Below are positions 1 through 11,700 of a stretch of 64,000 nt of DNA, piece by piece. The translations under genes and the position numbers were made by a program. The stretch is from Diplonema papillatum (taxonomy: Eukaryota; Euglenozoa; Diplonemea; Diplonemida; Diplonemidae). The stretch spans positions 62,001-126,000 of the forward strand of contig JAPJBO010000622.1 of NCBI GenBank assembly GCA_030068145.1. Reading direction: 5' to 3'. Numbering within the stretch: the first letter of the stretch is position 1; each line of letters begins with the position of its first letter. The notes below the pieces were generated by a model. That model searched no databases, was not told where the DNA came from, and worked only from the letters and a program-made list of their open reading frames with translations.

Positions 1-1753
1 CAAAAAAGCACAAGGCAAGTCTGGCTCAGGAGGGGCCGTAAAGGGGCAACGGCCTTGCTTCGGTATTTTTGTTGAACGTTTACGCCCGCCACTAAACCCA
101 TGGCTCGTGTGGGCTACAGCACATTCTCCTCCTTCGAAATACTGCGACTGGCAGTCTCCGTCAAGTATTTCCTACAAAAGCAGGAAAATACTCGAGGGGC
201 TGTCAGCAGACATACGGGTTCCGCGCTGACGGTCCGCATTGTGCATCCGTGGCTTGCGTTTTCGACTCGCTTCAATGGACAGCGTTCTCGTCTTGCAAGA
301 TCCAGCCTGTTCCTTTTCATTCTATTCGCGGTTGTGAGTTTTCATAATATTATGGCTGCTTTGATCCACCGGGATCTGATCGAGTGGTCGAATGAGTCTG
401 CTTGGGTGTGCCAGGTGCCGAATGGGTTGACCTGTCACTATCTCTCCTAAACCTCAGGTATCGCCACCACGGGACACATACTAGAGCGCACACTTCTTGA
501 CGCCTTGCGGACACACCCGAACCACGGCGAGGCATTGCAGAACGCCCTTCGGTCGGGGTTGACCGCAAGAAAAGTGTTGGAGGGGGGGTGTGGCGGGGTA
601 GTGTCTTTCCTGTTGATATGAGGCCGAGCTTATCCGCTGCGTCGTCGCGAGAAGTTTGCGGGTTTGCGGGACCTTTTTCTCAAACCAGCAACACCAGCAA
701 CATTTCAAAAGTGCACCTTACAAGCTCCTTCCTTGCTCGTCAGTGAAAGTCAAAAAGAGAAAATGGTAGATTGACCGGGAGAAAGTTAGTCCTGGCTTCA
801 TGCGTGCACACCTGAACTCTTTTCATCTCTATCTCTCTGTCTCTCTTTTGTGTGCTGTCCGACGTGTACCACTCCTCAATTACTGTGCAATTATGAAGCG
901 TATGCACTGAGCGGTACTCCTTTGTCTCTCTCCTGCGTGCCATAAGGCACGAAGTAAAGCTGATCCTGCAATTCGGACGTACCTCCCGAGCTCTGGCGAG
1001 AAGGCTTGGAGTAAATGACATGTTAATCGTGCACAGTACAAGGGTTGCCTCGCCATTTCTTCCAATCACGAATGCATAAATCGGTGCAGCAACTTACTTC
1101 GCTTGTTTCTGTTCGCATTGAGCATGGGTTCGCCCAACTGCTGCACATCAGCAGTTGAGTCCTAAGCGCGGTTGTCTGGACCCTTTTACCGAGACGGACG
1201 TTGCGTGCTCTCGTACGGTTCTGACTACCTACAGGTACCTGACAAACCAGAGTCATATCGCTGTGTGTTCGAAACACGGTGTACAATTCCAAGCAGGTTG
1301 TTGCATTCCTCTCCCTCACACCGCACTGCCTTCTCCACCCCGCGGTAGAAAACGGTAGAAGTTCGTTCCGAACTTCTCCCACTTGGGCCGAAGGATGATC
1401 CTTGCCCCTCTTTTGTGTGCCATTCTGAGAAGGTTTGACATAGAACAAACCTTAGCTGATGTGCCATGTTCTCTCCCGCAAGCGTGTACTATGCAGCCCT
1501 CCTTCGCCCGCCGCAGCAAGTCCCTGACTTGCTTCTGTTGTAATCACGCACCCCCTCCCCCACTGTAGATTTTGTTTTCCAAACAGAGAAGCCTGGTGCT
1601 CGCCCTTTTCTATTCGCAGAGACCAGTCGAGCAGTGAATCCCGCTGACTAAGCCGGCATAGACACTGTGCACGTTTGATGTTGGAATGCTGCGAAACTGT
1701 GTGCGAATCACTGTCAGAGACAGTGGCAGGCACTAAGGAAGTATAGATAATAA
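1..1753. other. Gene-free region with dispersed repeats
   Basis: No coding exon is recognised. Short open frames lack protein-like composition. Pieces recur elsewhere: a CTCGAGTATTTCCTAC-type segment near 160-215 also occurs near 44714 and inverted near 8890, and the 1220-1320 stretch resembles 31595-31745. Confidence 0.5.
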
Positions 1754-1951
1754 GCATTTATTCGGCAAGATAATTTCCGTTTATTTTGTCGAGGTGTCGG
1801 TTTTAGTCCCGAGGGAGGCCCGAGGGGGGGTTTGCAACCCCGAGCCACGAGCGGAGCGAGTGGCGAGGGGTTGCAAACCCCCCCGAGGGCCTCCCGAGGG
1901 ACTAAAACCGACACCGAGGCAAAATTGGCGGAAATTATTGCCGAATAAATG
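1754..1951. mobile_element. Foldback (MITE-like) element with ~85-bp inverted arms
   Basis: The left arm (about 1754-1842) and right arm (about 1866-1951) are near-perfect reverse complements; they run from CATTTATTCGGCAA through GGTGTCGGTTTTAGTCCCG to TTTGCAACCCC. The short centre contains a smaller hairpin built on GCCAC/GTGGC. There is no ORF. A target-site duplication is not obvious. This organisation fits a foldback or MITE element; the superfamily cannot be assigned. Confidence 0.7.
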
Positions 1952-2379
1952 ATTTTATTGGGAAAACTAAATTCCCGAGGGTGGAAACAAAACATCGTTG
2001 CTTGGACGGCGTGAAATTTTGATAAGTCGCGGGGAGTTGATGTGGTGTTAGTTTGCAACGCGAGTGCTCGGCCGCTTGCACATGCACAGCAGGCGATCAG
2101 CAGATGAACTCAGACAGCTGGAATCCAGTGTGCTCAGGCAGACCCACAGATGTTCTTGCAACGAGACTCAAGCACACTGAATTGGTACAAGTTTTCTACG
2201 CACTTGGACCTGGAATTCAGCATGGGTGAGTTCGCTGGCGGTGAACTTCATCTGACACTTACTGGGCTGGAGCGTTCACGGGAGGGGTTTTCTTCACAGG
2301 CCTTTGAGCACCGAGGATGAGACACCAATGAATTCGGCTCAAAACGAGCTCAAAACACGCGATTTCACTCACCACAGGG

Positions 2380-2670
2380 AGAAAAAAAATTTTGCGAGGG
2401 GTCTCCCCTACAGATTCCTCTGTATAACCCCCACGCAAAAATAAACGTTTATTTTTTTCGCGATACAAAATAAATTTCGTTTATTTTTTTCACCTGAAAA
2501 TGGCTGGCGGCACAAAATAAATGCTGCCACACGAAATAAATTCCAAAAATAAACTCGTTTATTTTTCCGGCCTGTGTAAACACAAAGGAATCCTGCCAAA
2601 AATAAACGAAATTTATCGTCACGCTCCTCCAGCCATTTCCACCAGAGGGAATTTATTTTTCCCAATAAAA
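2380..2670. repeat. AT-rich cluster of AAATAAACG/CGTTTATTT palindromes
   Basis: At least five copies of AAATAAA(C)G paired with CGTTTATTTT lie within 300 bp, several directly palindromic. The AT content contrasts sharply with the GC-rich surroundings, and the motif also occurs in the arms of the foldback element about 600 bp upstream, so this may be a decayed relative. Confidence 0.5.
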
Positions 2671-3953
2671 CCTGATACACCGTTGTAACCGTGATGCCAC
2701 GTGCAATGCAGTGGGCGAGGATAGGGGTTGGCCGGCTTAGTGTGGGGTTTCAGCACGTGATTCGCAGCTGTATTCACAGCAGGGACAGCAGATCCTTTTT
2801 CGGGGCGATCAGGCACCAGGCACCAGCACCCCCAGGACGCAGTCACCACGGCTGGCGAACCAGTGTGTCTGAAGAGATGTACAGATGAAAACGATGAACG
2901 ACAGCCTTCCGGTTGTGTGCGAATGCCTTGGCGCTTCACTTGCTGAGTTCATCATGAACTGCGCTACTGCGCTTCGCGTGCGCTTCACTTGATCGTTGCA
3001 TTTCTCAGAATGCTTCTGAAATCCACTCATTGCAACAAAGAAAGGGGAAGAAGAAACAGGGTTTCACGTACGATGGGGTAACCCCCTGAGGTAGCCACTG
3101 TTTTTGTGAGTGAACAGGCTAGCCCAGGAAGTCACGGGGGACGGAGGGTGGGAACCCAGCTCCCCTGGACCTCGCGGATACCGCGGACTGATAGGATAGC
3201 AAGCTGCGAATACCAGGATGTGGGTGGGTGGGAATTTTAGACTTTGTGTTGCTAAAACCCCAATGACCTGCTGTTTGGTCGTTACGCTGAAACATTCCCA
3301 CGATGAATCGTAAAACTGCATAGGGTACACGACCACTCTGCAAATGCATGTAGTGGCGACGGTCCGAACCTACAGTCTTTATCCCCTTAACTATGACTCT
3401 ATTTGGTCAAATGCCTCATCTTCTAGTTGAAGACGCGCATGGACCAATGCGATCCTTTCTGTCCCTACACTACCTGGCAAAGCAGTAACGAAGGACGCTC
3501 TGTTCCTGCACCCCTTGGGTACTTCCAGAATCGCTGTAGTAGGGGGTTGCCGATTGATACCTGGAGCCCGCGCGTACGCGGTGGCACGGGGTATAGCTAC
3601 GGCTAAAGGGCTGCCCTCCTCTCACACTCTCTTTCTCTCTCTTGTCTCGTTTCTCAACAACCTATGCTCTCCGTGCATAAGATGCCTTCGGTGACTTCCC
3701 ATAGTTGTGGCTACACACCGTCCCAGCTTGGTATTCTCTTTTGAAGTAGATGCGGTAATCGATCCATCTTACGCGCTCGTAGGGAACAGGCGCAGTGTTA
3801 TTACCCCCTACACCTTCCCTTGTCGGTGTCCCCCCCTCCTGTTGGTGTTACCCCCCCGTTTCTGTATGCTCCTCTGCGAGGACGGTCTGTTGCATTCCTG
3901 CTGTTATTTTCTTGGGTCCTTCACGTTTCGAGGCACTTTCGTTTTCCTAACGC
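2671..3953. other. No recognisable gene
   Basis: I see no exon-like composition, domain or conserved splice-site pairing here. Short open frames on both strands appear spurious. Confidence 0.4.
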
Positions 3954-3984
3954 GCCTCCTCCGGACGCGCCGTCCGGAGGAGGC
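3954..3984. repeat. Perfect 14-bp hairpin
   Basis: The arms GCCTCCTCCGGACG and CGTCCGGAGGAGGC flank a CGC loop. It sits just upstream of the 49-bp minisatellite. Function unknown. Confidence 0.7.
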
Positions 3985-4025
3985 GGATAGCAGGCGGCCG
4001 GTCGCAGCAACAGGGCAGCATCATT

Positions 4026-4790
4026 CGGGAGACTGGCGACAGCACAAGTTTAGTTTCACGCATTGACTGCCACTAGCGTCATGCCGCTAGCAGCGTGGCA
4101 GTATCAGTCGCGAGACTGGCGGCACCACAAGTTCAGTTGCAGGAATTGACTGTTGTCACTATCATGCCACTGCAGCAGCATGAGTCGCAAGACTGGCGGC
4201 ACCACAAGTTCGTTACAGGAATTGAATGTTGTCACTATCATGCCACCACATCAGCATGAGTCGCAAGACTGGCGGCACCACAAGTTCAGTTACAGGAATT
4301 GACTGTTGTCACGAAGACTGGCGGCACCACAAGTTCAGTCACAGGAATTGACTGTTGTCACTAAGACTGGCGGCACCACAAGTTCAGTTACAGGAATTGA
4401 CTGTTGTCACTAAGACTGGCGGCACCACAAGTTCAGTTACAGGAATTGACTGTTGTCACTAAGACTGGCGGCACCACAAGTTCGTTACAGGAATTGAATG
4501 TTGTCACTAAGACTGGCGGCCAAGTTCAGTACAGGAATTGACTGTTGTCACTAAGACTGGCGGCACCACAAGTTCAGTTACAGGAATTGACTGTTGTCAC
4601 GAAGACTGGCGGCACCACAAGTTCAGTCACAGGAATGGACTGTTGTCACTAAGACTGGCGGCACCACAAGTTCGTTACAGGAATTGAATGTTGTCACTAT
4701 CATGCCACCACAGCAGCATGAGTCGCAAGACTGGCGGCACCACAAGTTCAGTTACATGAAATGACTGTTGTCACTATCTATCTTGCCGCT
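4026..4790 (+). repeat. 49-bp minisatellite
   Basis: About fifteen units of a repeat beginning GACTGGCGGCACCACAAG and containing GGAATTGACTGTTGTCAC. The core period is 49 bp (for example 4321 to 4370). Longer units carry an extra TATCATGCCACCACAGCAG segment. Degenerate units continue to about 4915, just before the receptor-like gene. Confidence 0.9.
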
Positions 4791-5126
4791 ACAGCAGCAT
4801 GAGTGTGCGGCACCACAAGCTCATTTACGTGCGTTGACGGTTGTCACTATCAGGCAGCATCAGTTGTGAGGCCACCCTCTCACGCCAGTTGCGAACAAGA
4901 CTGGCGATCCTACACCGCACCATGCAAACGGACACTTTTTCCGTTCCTCGTCGTTAGGAAACCTGGCGTCGGGCCGCACAGCATAGCGCGCGCGATGCGC
5001 GTGTGTGGCGTGTGTCCCACACACCTTTTCACAAACGTCCACTTCCACGCCACCAGAAACGACACAAAAAAGAGCGCGTGCGGGTTTGAGCCGCGCCGCC
5101 CCCTCCCCCCCGCCCCACGGCCGACG

Positions 5127-5745
5127 ATGCTCGGCATCGCGCTGCGGTACCACGAGTATGACGGGTGCCTCATCGCCGGGTTTGCGCTGTACGGGCTGGG
5201 CCTGGCCGCGTGCTGCGTGCTGCTGCACCACAGGCGGCACCCCCTCATCCACAGGCTCTCGCCCCGCCTGCTGGCCCTCGCGCACTTCGCGGCGTTCGTC
5301 TGGTGGCTGACGGTCGCCAACAACGCGGCCCTGGCCGGCCTGTGGGCAGTCCTCCGGTTCCCGTGCAGGGTCTGGCAAGTGATCGCGAGGTGCTCTGCGT
5401 TCACGGCCTACTGCTCGTGCGTGCTCGCCCGGCTGTACATCGTCCGCAGCCGCTGGCTGTCCGTCGACAAGACGCGGGCTACCCGCACCCTTTGGTGCGC
5501 CGCGGCCGCCGTCGTCGGGCTCTGCATCGCGCTCATCACCCTGATTCTGCTCCTCCAGTCCGGGCCCCGCAGCGACTGCAACCTCAACGACGCGCAGGAG
5601 CTGGCTTACGTCATCTACTGCGGCGTGTACTTGATCGCAATCTGCGTCCTCTCCGTGTTGCTCGGAAACACGGTGTACCTCGACACCAAAGCCGACTACC
5701 GGGTACTCCACCCCAAGGCATACAACGCCACCATCGACTTCCTCG
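5127..5745 (+). CDS. Exon 1: transmembrane segments 1-5
   Basis: Encodes residues 1-206 plus the first base of codon 207. A short N-terminus is followed by five hydrophobic helices, with an ARLYIVR motif after TM3 in the position of a DRY-like box. The donor is GTACGC at 5746. Confidence 0.75.
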
Positions 5746-8700
5746 GTACGCCTACTTTCTCAACCCTAGCAACGTCTTGTCAGGTGCAAAAAAATACTCG
5801 AGGGACTGCCTTGCGCTCATTTCGATGGAGGCTAGGAAAGCATCTCAGCCAAGACGAAGGGAAGCTCACAGATACAACCCTTCTTTGTCTGATAGACGGA
5901 ATAATGCATGCACGTCCGTCTCCCCAACCTGGGACCTACTTGGCCTCGATTCTCTAGTACTTCTGTCTAACAAATGCAATTTGCCAAGAGCAAAAACCGA
6001 TCGGGCAGCGTACTATCCTCACTCCCGTTGGATGCACAAAACAGGGTTGAAGGAAGTGCGCACAAGCAAAGGAAGCGCCAAGTCCGTTTTTCTATGTACC
6101 AACAACAACAAATGCAATTTGACAAGAACAAGAACCAATCGATGGCAGCGCACTATCCCTCTCTCTCGCTAGATCAAGAAAACAAGTTGGAGGAAGTGCG
6201 CACGAAGAAACAGAAGGAACTACCTCACACAGGGGAAGGGGCACATGGGTAAACCTCCGGATGAATCAACCCGGTTTCAAAAGACGCCAGCACGACTCCG
6301 ACTTCCGCAAAACAAAAAACAAACAGGCGCCGCGCTGATGATGATCTCGTATCCGCTGGTGCACGTGGCCTTCGCGGAGTCGCAGGAGGAGCGGGACAAC
6401 GTCGCTTCGACGGTGATCTGCCTGCTGATCCCGGTGCTCCTCTTCTGGATGCAGCTGGCCCCAGCGGTGTACGGCCGCGGGCAGGCCCTGCCGGAGATGG
6501 CGGTCAGCAGCCCGAACGAAGCCTTCAACCTCAACACGGGCACCTACACCAGCAACGTCGAGCAGCTGCCGAAGCTCCGCCGGGTCCTCGCCGACGACAA
6601 CCCGACCGCGAGGCAGGCGGTGCACGGGTTCCCGATCCCGTTCCACGACACCGAAACGCTCTTCGACCTCGTCGTCAGCGGCGAAGTGGACGAAGTGCGG
6701 CTGTTCCTCCTCGACAACGGCGTCGAGCTCCTCAACTGCCACGCTCGCGACACCGGCGAAACCGCGCTGCACGTCGCGATCACGCACCCGGATCTCCCGG
6801 CGGACAAGCGGGGGAGGATGATCGAGCTTCTCGTCAACATGAAGGCGCCGCTCGACCTCTGCGACAGGGACGGGAGGACGCCCGTGCACGCGGCCGCGTG
6901 GCTGAAGGACGTGCAGCTGCTGTGCACGATGCTGCAGAGCGCGGTGAAGTCGTGCAGGTTCCGGCAGAGCCAAGCGCACATGTCGCAGATGCTCAACGTC
7001 GTCGCCGCCGACGGGTCGACGGCCCTGCACATTGCAACCAAGTTGCAGGACATGGGGTCGTTGACGGCGCTGCTCAGCCTCGGCGCGGACCCAGGCAAGT
7101 CAGCACCGCCGCCGGCGGGGAAGCCGGGCGTGAAGCCGCACGACTGGGAGGCGGCGTGTCGGGCGGCGGCCGGCGATATTGCGCACGGAAAGAGCGCGTT
7201 TCTGCTCGCGTGCGAGGTCGGGTCGGTGGCCATGGTCAACCAGATGCTGCTGTCGGCCCCGCGGAGCTGCAACCTCGAGCAGGTGTCGCCGCTGGGCATG
7301 ACGCCCCTGATGACCGCGTGCCTCTTCGGCCACGACGACCTCGCCCGCTTCCTCATGAAGCACGGCGCCAGCGTCTGGCACGTGTCCCCGAAGGCGTACC
7401 CGAACCGGCGCATGACAGCCGTCCACTGCTGCGCGATGGGCGCCGGCGCTTCCGTTTGCTGCGCTCTCGTGTGCCCTCCCGTCTTTTTTAGCATTTTTTT
7501 GTGTTACCAATTAATCGTAAACTCGAAAGAGAACGCTGACAGCATGTCGGAGGAAATTAGCCGCACAACGATCATCTTCACTCACAAACAGGCTAAACAT
7601 CCCCGGCACGTACAAACAAACATCGCGCCCATTCTTTTTGGTACGAACAATCTTGCGGGTTGCCCTTCAATGTATTGTGGCAATCCAAAAAGACGTAGGC
7701 AGGGCAGCGTGTTTTTTTGGTGGTTGATCAGAATTCCTAACCGTGAAAAATGACCCACGGGGAAAATACAAGTGAGAAAACGATCAATCGGCACGCACAA
7801 AAACACTCCACAAAGGAATGTACTTGGTGTCGGACAATCCCGCGGCACAGCACCAGTCCATTCCCCACGCGGGGGGGGATGGCCGTGAAACCCTCCCCCG
7901 GGATGACGAAGGCCGGGGAGAGCCGGGAGCAGTGAAGTAACGAAGCCCGCGAACGGTGGGTGGTGACCCCTCCGAACAGTCTCCCTGGCCCTGGCCCACG
8001 CCTGATGCCGCAACCCCTTAACCCGGGCGTTGGCATGAGCCAGGAACCTCAAGGGGAGCAGCGCGAGAGGCATCATCCACGCTTCAAAGGCCCACACACT
8101 AATGCAACAAATTTACTACTTGGTGTCGGTCACAAACAGTCCCGGACATGGCTAGCCAGAATTCATAACGAAAGCGTGCACTAAATATACAACCCGTAAC
8201 CACATATGCCCTTTCTTGCTCTAAGAGAACCATTTCATGAACGGTCACACGGAGACCCTAAAACCCCGGAATTTCAAGCGAACTAAAACTCTAAAAAGAA
8301 AGGGTTCGGCGGTGTTTTATAATCTCCGTTTAACCATTCGGGGCCGGGAGTCGGGTGGCGAAGCGGAGGGTCGCATGCCAACCGGAGACTCAAAATACCG
8401 ACACCTTAACACGCAAGAAGCGGTCTAAAACAAAGCGAGCCTCCGCACCTTCTTTTCCTCCCGCAGATCGAGATCATGATTGGCGGATCTGCCTGCGACT
8501 TCGACGACGACAGCACCTCGGACAGCGAGCAGTCGTACCCGCAGGCAGCCGGCGACTCGTTTCCAACCGGCGACGCCAAAGCGACGCCGCATGCCTGCCC
8601 CACGGTGCCCAGCACCGCGTCCCAAGCCTCCGACCTGACGCCGCAGCGTGCCTCGCACCCCGACGTCGGGGGCTTCGACCACGAGAGCAGCTTCACCGAA

Positions 8701-11700
8701 GACCACAAGAAGGACGCCCTGGCCAGCCACACGGGGTCGCTGCCTTACCACAGGTGCGCCAGAACTTCACTCCTCCTGCTTTCTTTATTGCGACAACCAA
8801 TTTCTGCTTCCCTGGAGACAGTATTTGTTACAAAGAACGTTGGCAGCGGTTTAACCAGAGCACATGTAAGTTAAATCGCACAAAAAAAAGCACCTGCTTT
8901 GTAGGAAATACTTGAGGAGATACGTAAAGAGCAACAAACAGTTGAAGACCCCAACCAGTGGGATGGGGCCGGAAGATTCTAGCTCCAATTCCCTTTACCC
9001 ACCTGCTCATTTGCATCTAGACCCCTGGACCGGCACACAGGTACCTACACCTGTGCCCTGTACTTGTACCTGCAGCAGCAGCTAGCGTTGCAATGTGCCT
9101 GTCAAGACACAGGTACTTGGGGAGCTTAGCAGAGGAGTCGGCTACCAGGGAAGTTTCAACCAGGAGCCCAGGGGGGGCGGTTTTGACAATGAACCCCCTG
9201 ATCCTCAAGCGAATTTTGTGTGTGTGCCACCTGGTCCGGGCTCCTGGTAAGTTCCCCGAAACTCCCCGACACTTCCCCGAAACTCCCCGAAACTCCCCGA
9301 AACTCCCCGCAACTCCCCGAAACTCCCCGAAACTCCCCGATACTCAGCCCGATTTTTGTGGGAAAAAGTGGGGCTGCCGGTGGATGGGCAGGTGTACAGG
9401 TTGGTAGCAGATGGGTGGATGGTGGTGGGCAGGTCGGTGGATGGGTGAACAGGTGGGTAGTTGGGTAGACGGGTGCGGGCAAGTGGGTGAGGTGTGCAGG
9501 TAGGTGTGCTAGTGTGCTTCGGACGCGGCTCTCTTGAGCCGTCCGTGTTCCTCCTCCTCCGATCCTCTTCCTCTACTAACCGGATGCATCTACCAACTGT
9601 AGCTTGGACTCCTGGGCAGTTGTTGAGGCACACCCTTCAGCCTGCGGATTCGGAGGGCCTCAAGGCGAACCAGCAGTTGTTGGAAAACCTGCAGGACCTG
9701 CCTTTGAGTCCTTGGACACAGGGAGGCGTCTGAACAGGACGCGTCGTGTGCATGTGCGCAGGTTCAACCATCATCTGACTCTTCTGTTTGCGGTTGCAAC
9801 CTTCGGTACCACGAGTTTGCCATTCTTATGTCAAACTCTCCAATCCCCTCTTGGGTTTTGGTTTGGGCAAAAAGTATTCGCGCCCGCCATCTCCCGATGA
9901 CCTTCCCACTTCTGCCCACGCTGCAGCAGTCACGTGTAAACCGGGCAGACCCAGTCGTCCCCCATCTGGTCCCGAACGACGAGCACCGCTCCTGCACCCG
10001 AGTTTAGCCTTCGATGATTGGAAGCCGCATCGGAAACAGTGGGTCAACCCATCCCGGAATTCTGAATTCGTGCACCCGGTTGAAAGGAGTGTCCACTTCG
10101 GAGTCCACGTTCACTTATGTGGGGAGTTGTAGAGTATGGGAGGAACCGGAAATCTCCGGAAAGATGGTACCCGCATTCCAACTCGTCTCGGGAATGGTCA
10201 GTCGACGACCGTATGCAGGTGGGTGGAGGCCCTGGGACTGCGAAGGTGTGACCACCCCATAAGGAGGACTCTCTATCTTGCGTTATCTCTCTGTCCCAGT
10301 CGCCATAGCAACCGATCCTTGGCCAAGCATCATCCTGCAACCCTGCTTTCGGATGGCCATCGTGCCTCTCATTTTGGTTATCAACCTTACTCCTCGCTCG
10401 AATTGCCGTCTTCGACCGTAGCTGCCCCTGGTCCTGGTGGTTAGGGTTAGCATGCAAAGAGCCTGTGGCGGTAATCTGCATCTGCTCTCTTTTGATGGCG
10501 AGTCCTTACGCCGCCGCTTCGTTGCAGCGGCCGTCCTAGTGTCGTCGCCTTGTCTTCGGCGTTCTCGATGGCGGTATTGGCGCCGGCATCCACCGCTTCC
10601 CTTGTAGCGCTTTGGGCCGATGGTCGCAGCCTGCGTCTCGACTTCGGTGTCGCTTCGGGCGTCCCCAGGGGCGAAGGCCCGCGCTTCCGTCTCTTTGCCG
10701 CCGACTCCGCACATCGGCATATCGTGCTGCAGGCAGGCATCCGCGGTGTGCAGCATTCCACGATCGTCTTGCACGTCTCGCACTGCGTCATCCTGTGCTT
10801 CTCGCATTACTTCACGGCGAGGCCGTCCCCTGTCGCGTGGTGTGCCTCGGCAGCAGCGCGCTACCGACGCTTGCCGATGCTTGCACTCTTCGCATTTCGC
10901 TTTGTGATGTCTCGTGCACACTCTCTCGTCGCACTGGGTCTCCGCCGCCCACTAAATTTACCCTCTTCTGCCCCTTCTTGCCGGAGGTGCCGTCTTCGAA
11001 GGCGTCCCACCAGCACGTCCGCCCATACGTGGAAAATACGTCCATCCCCCAGATCTCATCATTGAAGGCGTGCCTGTTCGTCCCCAGCTGCGACTCGAGC
11101 ACGAGCATTGTCTCTGTACCCGCACGACCTCTGGTGGAACAGTTCCTGCTCTCCTTGCCGCAGCGGATCCTGTCGCTACCTGTGTCAAACCGTGCCAACC
11201 TGTACAGTGTGGCTCCTGCGCCAGCCGCGCCAGCCGCGCCAGGCCGCGCCAGGCCGCGCCAGGCCGCGCCAGAAAACCCTGTTTTCTGGCGCGTTTGGCG
11301 CGATTGGCGCGCCCTTAGTGTTTTCACCAGGAATTGACAACTTTTTCATTTTGGGTTCATCATTCGTCCATTTTCTCGGCGATCCCGGCGTGCGTTCCGA
11401 CAAATCTTTTGTTCGATGAGAAGATCGATGACGAAATCTTCCAGAGAACCTGTTCTCAGAGGGTGTCAACCTATTCTGGTGCCTTCCCACACCCCCTGTC
11501 CTTCCAGAGCCACTGGAAAACAAGCTTTTTGCAGGGGATCGATCCCTGCAAGCAGCCTTTTTGGACCGGTTTGGACGTGTTCGCCATGGTAATCCATGGT
11601 ACCCTGCGGCAATGCAAGGCCGACGAACCACAGGGATCCACTTACGGTTCCGGGTCTATTTGGCACCGTTCTCTTCATCCGAGAAAAAATCGAGCAAAAA

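Noticed and set aside
4860..5711. 283-residue minus-strand frame opposite the 7TM exon
   Set aside because: Antisense shadow of a GC-rich exon with no domain of its own.
10439..10450. GGTTAGGGTTAGC as telomeric repeat
   Set aside because: Only two TTAGGG-like units, with no array.
10283..10921. Cys/His-rich minus-strand frame as a zinc-finger or gag protein
   Set aside because: The Cys/His spacing does not match a known knuckle and the adjoining frames are broken; kept only as an unexplained region.
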